DNA of 64,000 nt, taken from positions 2,020,556-2,084,555 of the forward strand of contig PZJY01000004.1 in NCBI GenBank assembly GCA_031472005.1, in the 5' to 3' direction. Of this stretch, positions 23,871 to 37,128 are shown one piece after another; positions within the stretch are counted from its first letter, which is position 1, and the number at the start of each line of letters is the position of its first letter. A program made the translations under genes and the position numbers. The notes under the pieces were generated by a model that saw only the letters and a list, made by a program, of their open reading frames with translations, searched no databases and was not told where the DNA came from. Origin of the DNA: Tetracladium setigerum. Taxonomy: Eukaryota > Ascomycota > Leotiomycetes > Helotiales.

Positions 23871-24777
23871 TTAGCAATGGGTATAGAAGTTTCGGCTGAA
23901 GGGCTGTTTAGGCACGTAGGATTGAAGTGTTGGCGTTTTTGTAGTTTAGCTGTTTGGATACCCATGGGCATAGCATTTGTGTGTTGGAGAAGGGGGGGTG
24001 ATGCGGTTCCAATGCACGCACACTCAAAGAATACTTCAGGTCTCGCTTGCTAGAGTCTGGTGAAATCCGTCAAGATGAACTTCCAACCACAACAACCTTT
24101 TTTCTCCACCCTTTCAGTCGATTATCTTGCTTTCCTTCTCTTTGGTCTGCTCTTTTTACCTATGTGTATATATATATACCATATATCCTATCTCCGGAGT
24201 TGATCTATTTGATTTGATCTACAGTATGTTAGTAAGATTACAATACAATTTACTCACTCCAGACGTTATGTAAGCACATCCCCCCATGCCCGTCATCCTT
24301 CCCTACTGTACCCTGCCCTCCGCACTGGAATAGGCCTAGACCAGCAGCGCGAGACACGCTGTGAGACGCCCCTGGTAGGTCCATATTCGGTCAGGTACGA
24401 CGACCATCGAGTGAGGGGTGCGCTCAATCTCCAGCCTTTTTTTGATACTCTGTCCCTCACTACATCCTTCTTTCTCCCTCTCCCAATCACACACACACAC
24501 ACACTCTCTCTCTCTCTGTGTGTCTGTCTGCCTACCTACCTAGGTACCTGCCCTACCTTTACCATTCTCAATACAGGTGCGCGCCTCCCCCCCAAACCAC
24601 CACCCACGTCACCACTACAGTACGTTACTGTACATCTATTTGACAATTCCACCAAACGAACGAACGCTCTCCTCCTCATCCTCATCCTCATCCTCATCCT
24701 CAACGCGCACTTTAGACTGAAACCACATGTCTGGCGTTTGATCGCATAGGCAGGAATGCCAGAGGCAGTGCTCAGTC
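23871..24777. other. intergenic with simple repeats; RasGAP promoter
   Basis: A 907-bp noncoding region. Contains (CA)n then (CT)n at about 24488-24517, TACCTAGGTACC near 24538-24549, an ACAGTACGTTACTGTAC inverted pair near 24618-24634, and four CTCATC units at 24675-24698. The pyrimidine-rich end probably belongs to the 5' leader of the RasGAP gene. Confidence 0.45.
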
Positions 24778-27700
24778 ATGAACGGGGACTCAAATTTGGT
24801 CGTCACTTTGGTCGATCGTTTAACCACACGGGTATGTGAGAATATCCCATCCGGATCTATCTGCTATCCGGGATGCATTGCTAAGGGAATGTATCACACA
24901 TAGCTTCCACACCGTACTGGATCTACGTCGCACGACTTTAGTCGCGATGAGGTTGTCGTCCTTACTCGGGCGACCTTGGTAGGGGTTAGTAGCTCTTCAA
25001 TCGGGGTGGTTGTTGACACCTTGGTGATTCTCCTCGAAGAACTCTCTCGCCCGTACAAAAGTGTGCACGCGCATCCCATACATATCCTCTATTCCGAACT
25101 GTACATCTTGGAACTCCTGGGAGAATGCTGTTCAACGCATTGGGAAAGTATAAACAACCTGCGAAATTCGGCTCGAGGGCACCAGGGACAAGACACCGAT
25201 TCCGAGAGTAATGATTCCGAAACTGACTATAATGACGATTCAACAACGGAGGGGCAGTACGGCAAGAGGAGGAGAGCATCTCGAAACCGGCTGTTGGCCA
25301 GGGGCGTTCGGCCAGAGCAGCTGCCTGAGGGCTTGGTCCGAAGACTTATGGATGCGATTAAGATATTTTCACGACCAGTGCTAGAAAGCGATGTGCTTCC
25401 TCCTTCCAACATCTTGGACGATACTTTCAAACCTGTCTCTCGTGGTGACCCATACTCTGAACGGGCATACTCTGATGGCACTAATGCGATTTCCCTGTCC
25501 AGTGGAATAGAAGCCTCACAACTTTTGCTGGAGAGATCCGATGCCATCGATTCATATACGCGGGAAATCGTAGAATATGCCTCGTTTTCTGACTGGCCCA
25601 GAACCCTGGATTATCTCAAGAGCGCGCTTCAACAAGCGGCGCACCTCTCTATTGGTAACACTGCTCAATCGAGCAGCCTGACTGATGATGACCGCAGCGC
25701 CCTCATCACGACCAGGCTTATATCCTGCTACTGGGTTGACAGCCGCAAATTAAGCATTATTATTCAAGAATTATGTGGCTGCTTTCTCCATCTTCGGAAG
25801 CGTTTCCAGACCACTGTTGCGATAGTTCTGCCTCTTCTCATAACAAGGTGGCTCGAGCGAAACCCCGACGAGTTTATTGCGCTACATACATCCCAGAGGA
25901 AGTTCGATGGCGGCGCCGAGACTCTTTTCGACATGTCCAATACGATGTTTGACGGCGGCAAGAGGAAAGCACTTCTCTACCCATTTCAAACATCTTTGCT
26001 CTTTCTTCTTCCGGATGTGTTCGAGGTTGCTAGCAACATGCGAGATGTCAAGAGCAGCAGTATCTCCAAGAAGGTCTCGTTTCTTGAGATGCTGAGGAAG
26101 GCTCTTCGAAATAGAAACGAAACGTCGATTTATTGTTTGACATCCGTCTTGAGGGTTGCTAGACACTTTCCACTCGAGAGTGAAGCCGCCCTCCTCAGTT
26201 ATGCACTTGACGTTCAAGAGGAAGTCCGCGAAGCAGTATTCCGGCGCTATTCCCCAGGGATGATGGATGCCCAAAGCATTGACAAGGACTTGATGACAGC
26301 TTCGTTCGTCAGTCTAACACATCTCAACTTTGAAGCTTGTGTTGAGAACCTTGTTCCTCTGTGTTTGTCCTCCACCTCCCCCCCTGATTTCAAGATCGGC
26401 GTCATCACCGCATGTTCTCATTTTGCGCGACAAAGTAATGCCGAGGACTACTTACCACTGTTCACAAAGATTTCAGAGTTCATACGAGCGCAGCTGAAGG
26501 TTTGTTGCCATGTAATCGTGCCACAATATACTCCGTACTAACCACATGAAGGGCAACGCTTCGAAAACCAGAGAACCATATTCTAGCGACCAATACTCTC
26601 TGCTTAAACCTTTGGATACCTCACTTCCACCTGAAATGGTGTACAATATACTCATATTTTTAGACGCGTCACCTCTTACGCTCTTTATTGGCTCGCCCGA
26701 GGTGGGCGCTGAGTGGCAGTACTTTTTTGACGATGTTTTTGCGTCCACCATGAAACATCTCACAGCCGACGATGAACGAGTCAGATATATGGCTAATAAT
26801 GTTGCCCGCAAAGTGATGAGTGATGGTTCGCTTCCATTTTGGCATCGTAGCCGGCCCGACGGTAGTCGTCTGTTCATACATAATTTCTGGCAGTCAACGT
26901 ATGTTTCTGATTGTGTTACTGATGGCCTCTGTACTGATTTGGTAACTACTAGGTCAATCGTGTTAATCGCTTTGTGTGACAGGCTGATTACTCTGGGTGA
27001 CGAGAAATCTATTCTAGGCTTCATTCATGATTATCTGGCAGCTAGATTGAAGGTTTTAAGGTCTATTGAAGTATGCCAATTCTTTTGTTTCCACTTCCCA
27101 CTCTAGCTTCATACTCGTTCAGAAATACTTACTTGATTGAAGGAACTCTTAGATGTTGGCGAAGACGTACCTGAGCGCGCTTTGGCTTGTACAAAAATCG
27201 AGACTGCACTTCTAGTTGCATTATGCTCCACGGACATATCACTCTGCCAACTTGTCACAAGGTGCATATCTTTGTTCTGTGAGGAAGGTCGGCTTGTGGA
27301 TGGTCCATCAAATCCGACCAAACCCATGTCGCCAACACTAAGAAACATCGAGGTGTACTCGGAGATTTCGGCGAGAGACTTTCGGTTTACTGGCTTAGTC
27401 GCTTTCCAGAAGCGTGTTCGTGGTCTCCTACGGCAAATACAGTTCCCTACTGCTGGAATTCTTACTGCTTGGGAGACTATCTTTAATTGTTGGCTCAAAG
27501 CCTCCAAGCAGATATTCTCGCGGTCGGCAGAAATGCTGGATGAGCGAGCTCTGGTTGAATGGAGAAACTACTCTGGGTTTCTCGCCTCTGTGGGAGGTGC
27601 TTGTGTCTCCGATCAATCGAGTACCTCGGAAGAATCTACACAAGCAGGTCTCAAATGGATTGATCGTCTATCCTCAGATGGCTTTGATGACACCCTTCTC

Positions 27701-30700
27701 AGTCGATACATGAAGCAGAGCATTCAACTACTCGCGAGCAATAACGTGAGAATCCGAGAGGCAACCAGGGAGACCCTGTCCACAGAACTTTCGTCCCCCC
27801 TCTATATGCCACTTTTTGAACATTTAGAGACAGAACTTGGAGTTCTATTCGATAGCCCACGAACCAACACCTCCCTTTCTATCGAATCGCGTGTCATATT
27901 CGCAGAGCAGGCTGCGTCACTGCTGAAAAGCATTGTAGAAAGGTTAGGTGGCCCTGCCGAAATTGGCACTGCAACATCCATTGACATCGGAGCTTTGACT
28001 CTCGGTTTCGCGAAGTTTTTGGATGATTTGGCTGAAAGTGCAAGTGTGCTGAGGGTGAAAATCAAGATTTGCCAGCTGTGTGAAACAGTTACACAGAAAA
28101 AAGAGCTCTTGAATCTCAGGCATGATGTTCGAATCAGGAATCAATTGCTCGAGGTCATCTTTGGTTGGATTGCTAGGCCAGGGTCGCCGAAGGATGCGCT
28201 TATTTCTGCTGGCGCTCGTGTCGATGAGATACTTCGACACCAGAAAGATCTCGACAGGGCTTGTCTTAAAGCTCTAGCAGATTTGACATATCGGCTACCT
28301 CTTCAGCCAGCCGAAGGTCAGACTGACGCAGATACGAGCGATCTCAAGTCGGGAATGTTTCACACCTACTTCAATCGATTTCTCTCGCTTCTCAATTACG
28401 AGAGTAGCGAGATTGGTCGAAATGAAGTCAAACTCACATCTTCTGTTAGTGACGAATCGACGACCCCGGAACTTGCTATAAGCGCGCTCTCAAATCTTTT
28501 GAGCGCCAACATAGACGTCGGGCTCAAGCATTCGCTGGGAATTGGTTATCATGAGGACCTTGACATAAGAACAGCATTCGTCAAGGTTTTGTGCAACATC
28601 TTGATACAAGGTACGGATTTCAATAACTTATCTGATGCCGCCGTCAATGAAAAATACGACGAACTGCTCGATGTAAGTTCTTTCCCATCCAGATTGTGTG
28701 CCATTCGCTAATTTGCAGCTACTTATCAATGATATGGCACTGACGATTGCACTGTGCGACGCATGCCCAAGTTCAGAGGTCGATGAAATGACAATCTCGT
28801 TGCTGAACATCTTTGACTCTCGTGGGCTCGGGTTTGTTCTTCTCGAGGCCCTGATCGAGCATGAAGTTGAAGAGACTGGTAAATAGATTAATCTTGTGCG
28901 CAGCAGTGGCTTTACAACTAACGGTATGCAGAAAATGAGGCTGAGCTTCTTAGACGTAATTGTGTTGCTACAAAGATGCTTTCGGTGTTCGCCAGATGGA
29001 AAGGTGCTGTCTACTTGAAGGCCACTCTGCAGAAGGTTTTAGAACGTCTTGTGGTTACTTCCAAAGACCTCGATCTTGAGCTTGATCCTGCACGGACAGC
29101 GTCTGCGGAAGAGTTACAGAAAAATGCTCTCCAATTACGCATTGTCACCAAAGTTTTCATCGATGACATTTGCAACTCTGCCTCACACATTCCTGTTTCT
29201 TTCAGGAAGATATGTAGCATTGTAGGTCGTTCCACCCAAATGCGTTATACGTCTCTAATGAAGTCACAGATATCGAGTGCTGTCATGAAAAGATTCCCAG
29301 AGGCTAAGTTCACTGCTGTTGGGGCATTTATTTTCCTCCGGTTCTTCTGCCCTGCAATTGTCGCTCCAGACGTAGAAGGCTTAATATCAGTTGCGCCGTC
29401 AAAAGAGATGCGCCGCGGACTTCTTCTCATCGCAAAAGTTGTGCAGAATCTAGCCAATAATGTACTGTTTGGCGCAAAAGAACCATATATGTTTCCGCTT
29501 AATGATTTCCTCACCCAAAACATTTATCGAGTCACGACTTTTCTGAGAGAGATATCAGTGAGTATCTCTAGCACCTCCTGTAGGCAGAAAACTAATAGGA
29601 ATAGGCCCCTCCAAGCGTGGTGGAGTCAGCTGTCGACACGGAATCATTTGATTTTGGCAGCTGTGTTGCTCTGCATCGTTTCCTGTACGACCACTGGGAC
29701 CATGTTCGCCAGAAAATCGTGATTCGGGACAGGAAAGGGGCTCTCAGGGCCCTTGCTGAAGATGGTCGACCTAAAGTCTCAATACTTGAGGGCCTGCGAA
29801 AGCTAATAACCAATCTTGGGCCTCCTCCCATGGATGTTTCTTGGAACCGGCCCTCTACCTCCTCCAATGCCCCACCATCATACTCGCGCTTCCAACATTT
29901 TATGCTTCGAAATGCTGGTAGGAATACCGAATCTTTGATTTCTACCAGAGCAGTGTACGATGGTGGCGAAAGCAAGGTTTGTACTGCGATTTTTGTATGC
30001 TTACCGTTTCTAATAAGCAATAGGATGGACTACCCATGATATGCATTATTTTGCGTAATATTGATACAGAGAGCACGGACTACGAACTTCTCCTCTTCGC
30101 GTACCTAAAGGTATATTGCTGTATCCAAGATATTCCGGACTAGTGCTGACTTGGGCAGATTGCAAGCCGAATGTGGCACCGTCCCTTCGGGATTCTGGTC
30201 GATGCAACTTGCTACAATGGCCAAAACGAGCCCCAAGATGCTCTTTTCAAAAGACTTGATCTTCTGACACCAACTGAATTGTCAAAGCAGCTATCAAGGG
30301 TCTACGTTTACAACATGAATACCGCGTTTAGAAAATGTTTCCGTCGCATCTTAAGGCTATCAGCAAAGAGCGAGAACAGCGCCTTTCATCCGAAAAACGT
30401 GGACTATCATTTGATCGGTAGTCTGCAGGACCTCCAAGCACATTTCCATCTCAGTCAGTTGCATCTGCCTAAGGAAACCATCAGCGTCGTAACAGATACT
30501 CGATATGTATTCCAGCCTATTATCAGGCTTTCCAAGACAAAGGGTAAGATAGAGGTTGTGATCAAGGTCGGTAGCCAATTTGTCCAGGTTACAACGACGA
30601 AAAAGCAAGAGGTTGTTCCTGGCCTTCGTTTGCACGCCACAGTTAACGACATCTTTCGCCTTTCTGATGTTGACGAAGCTCCCACTTCCATACAAACCGA

Positions 30701-33279
30701 AGATGATTCGGCGTTTGGACTTCGTACCGAAAACGGTAAAATTGTGATGTATTTCACGAGCCCAAGGAAACCAGATGTACTGCAAGCAATTCGAGGAGCC
30801 AAAGTCAAGTATGGCAAAGAGTTGAGAACATTGAAGTCATTTGAAAGGCTTGTGCGACCTCAAGATGTTCCTGGTACTCTTTTGAATATTGCTCTCACCA
30901 ACATGGCAAGCTCAGACCAAGTCCTACGGTTGGCGGCTTACAATTTGTTATGCGCGCTCTGTCGTGCTTTCAAGTTTGCTGCTGATACCAAATTTATGAG
31001 TGCGAAAGGTATGTGTTTATTTCAGGTTTTCGACTTCAGTTGCTAATTCCCGCAGAATTATGCGTACCTCTCAATCAGTCGCAATTCATTATCGAGATCA
31101 GCCAGCAGCTGGCCCACTCTGAACCTCATCTGACTGCAGACTTTTTGAACGAATTCTTTGTTGGCTGGGAGAGTTTTCCATACTCACAGAGGCCACTCAG
31201 TCTTGCATACATGGCACCCTGGTTGTCAGGACTTCGCACCAGCTTAATTCCCATGGACTCGGATAGCGACAAAGCTCGAGAAAAGGTTGCTGCAATCTTC
31301 CGAAAGCTCATTGATGTTGCAATTTCAGATATCGCTCTCAGCACTACCCTAGAACAGTGCATTTGGCCAACTATTTCCCGCGACGAAATTTACACCGACA
31401 TTCTTCTTGATGAAATTGTGAAATCAGCGCTAGGTTATGGCATCGATGATGAACGTACTGAAATTCTTGGTTCTATTATTTCGGCGCTCAACACCATCAC
31501 AATCCGAGGGAAATTGATCTCACGACTTCGGAAGGCTCTAAATCGAACATCACTCCGCCCGACTAGACATTTATCAGAAAATGCGGTTTGGGGAGAGATA
31601 AGTGTACTTCTGCGATTGTGCCTTTCCACATCATTCGATTGTGGCGTCCAATCTCAGCTATATCTTCCTGAGCTTTTCCATCTGGTCACGATGCTTGCAA
31701 ATACTGGCTCGACGGCGATCCGTGTTATGGTGCATCGTCTTCTTATCAACACTATACATGCGATATGCACAACCTTTCCACTCGAGGAAAGCAAACATGC
31801 TAGGCTGAAAGTTTTACTCAATTCGCTCTCAGAACCCGACAACACCTCGTTGTTTAACCTGACCAATCGCGACGGCATCACTGGTCACTCATCTCCGCAA
31901 GACTCGTGCATTCCCGCATTACTTGCTACCGAAAGTCTTGCGGTACTCTTATCTGAAGTAAGCACTGTCGCCGCCCTCTCTGTGGACATGTCGAATGCAT
32001 GGCGCTCTCGATGGATGAGTTTGATTGCAAGCACGGCTTTCCAGAGCAATCCTGCCATTCAACCAAGGGCATTTACAGTCATGGGGTGTTTGGCACGCGA
32101 GGATGTAGATGACGATCTTCTCTACCAGGTCTTGGTTGCTCTGAGAAACAGTATCAGCCGCTTCATGGAAGATAATGACAGTGAGATGTTGATCGCTATA
32201 ATAACAGCTTTGTCAAAAATGATGGATAAGCTTCCCACTGCCTCTAGATATGGCTTACAGCTGTTCTGGCTCGCTCTTTCACTAGTCAGGCTCGTACCAC
32301 TGGCTCTTTTTAATTGCACTGCTCTCTTTCTCGAGGCTGTCCTGAGCAACATTGTTACGTCTGGTGACCTTAGTGGTGGTCGGATGGTGCAGACGTTATT
32401 ACAAGGGAGGCTACTACTTGAGGATGCTGCACTTCAACTCGACGAGATCTACGGTATTCACTTCAACACCGAGAACTTTCATTTTGCCATTTGTGCATCG
32501 ATAGTTAAAGGACTTACAGATTCTGTCACGAAAAGCACAGCGGTTAAAGTATTGTCTACGTTTTTGGAGGTCACTGGTACAAGCATCCAACCTGGGCAGA
32601 AAGTTCCATGCGATACCACCTGTCTTCCATACCTGGGTTTACTCGTCTCCCGTGTCTTGACGCCAGACGAGTCTAATCAAAACCTTTGGCTCGCTGGCTG
32701 GACGTCTCCTGATGATGAGATCACATCTGAAAACATCTTAGACATGATAGAGCGTCAACCACTCAAGGACAAAGAGTTGTTGCTCAACCTGGCAATCACA
32801 ATAGTTGATTTCCATTATCTAGACGACCTAGTGCAGAACCGAGGTTTGGCATGGCTTAACAGAGTTGCTCAAAAGCGACCAGCAGTTATACTGCATCTGT
32901 GAGTTACAACCCCCCTTCTTTTAACATTTGTCTATCTTGCTGATACTTCCGATCAGATCTGGTCCGGTCATTAGAATCCTTGATGATGTTATTGTGTCCT
33001 GCCAGAACACGGCCACTCTCGAATCAGCACATCAATTGTTGCGGACTCTAACATCCAATCAAAGATTTTCAGGTCTTGTTGATACCACAGAGATGCTGGA
33101 AGATGTCCTCGAGGGTATCGGATTCGGTGGTCTCTGGCGATCTTCCACATTTCACGAGCCTAACGAGCAGGAAAGAAAGTGCACCGCTTTGACAGACCGA
33201 CTGATCGAGGTAAGTGGCTCTACTTGCGCTTCAATGACCTCAATTTTCTGACTTGGATTTGTAGCTGATCATCGCCTGA
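24778..33279 (+). CDS. ira1: neurofibromin/IRA-type Ras GTPase-activating protein (about 2,616 aa)
   Basis: Stimulates GTP hydrolysis by Ras and so damps Ras-cAMP signalling. Thirteen exons: 24778-24831, 24904-26499, 26552-26898, 26953-27070, 27143-28672, 28719-28878, 28932-29557, 29605-29976, 30024-30110, 30159-31008, 31056-32898, 32957-33209 and 33265-33279. They sum to 7,851 nt with no frame break. It starts MNGDSNLVVTLVDRLTTRLPHRTG. The GAP domain (about 1215-1480) has the arginine-finger segment LLRRNCVATKML (finger Arg about 1276) and the FLR motif FLRFFCPAIVAPD (Arg about 1405). A Sec14-PH-like module follows (MWHRPFGILVDATCY, VYVYNMNTAFRKCFRRIL), then a long HEAT-like C-terminus. The domain order matches human neurofibromin. 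The 15-nt last exon (LIIA and stop) is the least certain part. Two acceptors end AAG (26551, 27142). Confidence 0.93.
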
Positions 33280-34323
33280 TTTGGATATTGTTGATTGGGT
33301 TACTTGAGATTTGATGTCTTATGAAATACGTGATCTGATTTTATGATTTATGCGGAAAAACAAAACAGTGGGAGGGAACAAGCGGGATCATTTTGTAAGT
33401 GCAAGATACTGGGCATGTGATGGATACCCCTCTAGACTATCTTATTGGCGAAGCAAAGGATTTTTCATTTGTGATTGTGGCTAGGCACATAGTTACCGTG
33501 ACCGCCTCTTACTATATCTGATGAATTCCATCGGAAATGTGACCTTCGAATTTTCCCCTGTAGACTATCTATCTAATTTCCATGTTACTCACGAGACTCA
33601 TCTTCTAAATATAGTCAATAAGACAACCACGAACGACTAACACCACACCCTACTGGCAAGAGGCATTAACTGGAAATAACGCCGAAGAGTGCCTGGACAA
33701 GGTCGTTTAGTTACCCAAGTTAAAAGTGCAATATGCAACGAATGAAATGGGAGGGAGTGAATGTGAGACGAACCCAATTTACGTGGGGAAATCATGTTAG
33801 CATTGCCCTTCAATCATTGGGGTTGTGATTTGATGTTAAGACTCGTGTCGTACGGTATACACACTTCGGCAGTTTCTGAGGGGGTCTTGCATGATCAATT
33901 TCACGTGGCTGGTCCCAGATTCAACATTGCAGCGGATACAGATACATTTGTCCTGGACATGAGCAGGTGGTAGAGTCAATGGTAGAACTCTTGGGATAGG
34001 TTAGAGATGCCACGCCGCTTAATCTCGAGCATCTAATTTACAGTTCAATCGAGGCCTTCTCATGCGTGCTGGAAGGGATGACGGTATTTTATTCCCTTTC
34101 TCCTTAGCTTATCCCTTGTAATCGTACTTTTTGTAGAGTAAACAGTGTGAGAATGAGAAAATTTCTCATGTTGCTAATTCTGACCCTCTCTTTGGGCTAG
34201 CTACATTACTCAGGATCTATACTCAAGTTTCACGGGGTCTGCTTGAATAACAGCAGCCGGGACTTAACAAGCTGTAGAAGAACTTGATTTAAAATATCAT
34301 TGTTATAAAACGAGTATGTTTTT
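33280..34323. other. 1-kb intergenic region between convergent genes
   Basis: 3' flanks of the RasGAP (plus) and the OPT transporter (minus). AT-rich, with no ORF of note, no repeat and no RNA gene that I can recognise. Confidence 0.4.
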
Positions 34324-36648
34324 TCATAGATGTGGAACATTTGTGCTTGCTAACAGAAGATTCACAATGCTCACAACGCCTTCACCCAAGATCAACCCAC
34401 TCGCCAGTATCACCATCAGAGTATCATCTCTCTTTCTGTAATTCCGCCAGTAGAGATTCAAAAAACCACCTACTGCTCGCGCGAGCGTAAAAGAGGGAAC
34501 GTTGTACATTCCTGTAACCCTTCGTTAGTAACTGGAATGTACAGGAATGGACCAGATTGCAACCTACCAACCGCCACGGCAATCCCGCCAGGAACATAAG
34601 GATGCCATTTCGAACCCATTCCGTAAATTCTCACAAACGTTATAACTGTAAATATAACGGCAGCGCCGCAGGCCCATTCTGCTGCCATGTATGGCAAACC
34701 CTTCCCAGTGACCAGCCTCGCCGTGAAAATCCAAACATACCCTGTCGGAACTTGAAAAAGATCTCCAGGAACTGTATATGTATTCGTATATACCTGGTAA
34801 ATGAGCGCGGAGACCACAGCCCCCACGGCACTTCCAATTATCTGACCCCAGAATTGTGCGTTTGGGGCAGCACCAAGAAGATGGCCGGTTTTAAGATCTT
34901 GCATGAGATCGCCGGCTTGGAGAGCGCCGGCCTCTGACACGGCTCCGGCGACGAGATTGATGATGATAGAGTTTTTGTTTGATTGGGGAATGATGAGAGC
35001 AAAGAAAAGCTGGGCTAGCTTGCTGATTCCAGAAACGGGGTTAAGATCTGTTTCGCCCAGCGCCCGAACACCCATAATACTCAGAATGAGGGCCATAAAG
35101 ACAGCGATAATAATCGCATAAAGAGGGACGAGTTTGCCGAATGTGATACGGATAGAACCTACACAGAATAAAATCGAGAGAACTAGGCCGATCCAGACAG
35201 TTCGATCGTTTACAAGGTGTTCTGGAGGTGCATCCGGCTCGGCAAGGTCCTTGACTTCGCTCGGGGTGGGAGATACTCCTCTCTGGGAAATCGGAGTTGC
35301 GCCATGGAGACCAAGGAGAGGATCTTCCCCATCTACTAAGGGTGTATATCCTTTCGAAGACTTGCTACCTCCTTTTCTGAAAAGGTTGTTCCAGTCACCC
35401 TTTTGGATATTTTTTCCGATATCCACGAGATATTCTCGACCATGTAAGAATACAGGACGGGAGGCTAGGTATCCCAGGCTGACTACTGAATCAGCCAGCA
35501 TGATTGCAAGTGATATCCAAACAATCCAACCCCTCGATCCTTTCTCCCAGTCATCAACTTTCCCTGGCGCCCAACCTCTGTATTGGGCTAAAGGTGAAAG
35601 CACTGCCCACCCAACAATAGCTCCAATAAGCATGTGCGTGGTTGTAGCTGGCCCCATGATAATACCTTGCCCAACGTATGCTAATGATGGGTTAAGAGTC
35701 CAAAGCCAGGATTGAGCAATCTTGGTTCCAAAAATAGGTAAATTTCGAAGAACTGGAAAGAAATAGGTACCCAGTGTATAGATTCCAGAGATCGAAAAAG
35801 ATAGGATCAGCAACTTGAGCTTAGACTTCCAACTGCTCTGTTGGCTCCTATTCAAACCTTCTTCGTCCGTATGACCGCCGATTACTGCCGAATCAGACGT
35901 TCCTTCCATTCCGGATGGATCGCTGAGTTGTGTCGCCTCGGTACCTGTTTCCTTTCCATGCAATACCCCAATCATTAATGCCGTGGCAGTACCCGAGGGA
36001 AACTTCAATTTTTCCCTTATGATAACTTGCCTTCGCAAAGGCACCGCAAATACCACTCCAAAGAAGCAAAGTCCCAAGGCCCAGAGGATCAATCTCCACG
36101 TACCCAAGACAAGAGGGCCGTTCTCCCCCGGGGCGAGCATGTAATTCAAAGCTGGCATCACCCCAACGAAGCCACAGCCGAGAGGCATTGTTCCCATAGA
36201 CCCCGCTACCGATTGTACGAGCACATTTTCAACGGGTGTGAAGGGAAGATCGAGGTGTTTGGAAAGGGTTTTGAAGAAGGCAAACCCAATTAATGAAGCT
36301 GGCATACTCTGACGAAAGGCATTAGTAAAACAATGTATTAGATTCGGCGAAAGGGAAGCGGAGGAAGAGTGAACCTACCATACTACTAACCCACCCAGTC
36401 TGCAATCCAAAATACATGTTTGAGAAGCAGATAATCAAGCCAACTCCAAGTCCAACCAAGACTCCCCTGAGTGTAAAGTTTTGGCCTTCAATCGCATGGC
36501 TGGCAATATACCTCCTGGTGTTACTGCGTTGTCGCCGTAACTCGGTTGTCTCGTCTTCATCGTCTGTATTGTTGTGATGGTTGTCGTCTGGATGTGTAAG
36601 TATATTCTGATATGCAGGACTCGAGGCCCTCCCTCTGTCGGGTGCCAT
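34324..36648 (-). CDS. OPT-family transporter (YSL-like oligopeptide/metal-chelate transporter)
   Basis: Exons 36648-36379, 36308-34568 and 34511-34324 (2,199 nt, 732 aa); introns 70 and 56 bp, the first with TACTAAT. A cytoplasmic N-terminus of about 60 polar residues precedes many hydrophobic segments, as expected for a plasma-membrane or vacuolar OPT transporter with about 14-16 passes. Diagnostic sequences include LIICFSNMYFGLQTGWVSSMSMPASLIGFAFFK (split by intron 1, two pieces), FTPVENVLVQSVAGSMGTMPLGCGFVG, KLKFPSGTATA and the C-terminal YVPGGIAVAVGMYNVPSFTLAR. A polar loop near residues 240-270 and another with SQRGVSPTPSE are probable cytoplasmic loops. Members move oligopeptides, glutathione or metal chelates with protons; the substrate cannot be told from sequence. 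Confidence 0.9.
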
Positions 36649-37128
36649 GTTGGTGTAAAGATAAAGGCGATCGTCTCAGCTAAACAAAGAGCAAAAGAAA
36701 GGAAAGATGGGATGATTGACGAGAACAACGCCGACGTGCTCAAGCATCGAGAACCGAAGGACTGTAGTATTCCGTACAGTGGGTATCCGTTTCCGTTCTA
36801 ATCAGTAAATATGACGAAAGATCCGGCGTAATCTCATTGGCTGCTCCCAAATCAACTTGGCAGGATGATAATCTCGTCACGACTCGGTTCACTAAATTAT
36901 GTAAGGTAGTGCAAGCACAATAGCAATGAATGGTTTTTGGGGTGGTCTTGTGAGATCTTATTGTTCTATATTAATATTAAAGGAACGACTTCTCAGGAAC
37001 GTTCTATGTAACTGCTCTATGAATGGAGTATCGACCTCGATAACAACCCCCTCCCCCCCAAAACATCATTCGCTCATTATGCAAACCCATCTTAGGTACC
37101 TACCGAGGTACCCAATTCTCTATCGTCG
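36649..37128. other. intergenic: OPT promoter and glycosyltransferase 3' flank
   Basis: Noncoding. Contains CTTAGGTACCTACCGAGGTACC near 37091-37112, another member of the recurrent GGTACC/TACCTA palindromes. Confidence 0.35.

Noticed and set aside
33280..34323. Possible RNA gene in the 1-kb gap
   Set aside because: I found no tRNA-like B box, snRNA-like sequence or stable stem by eye.
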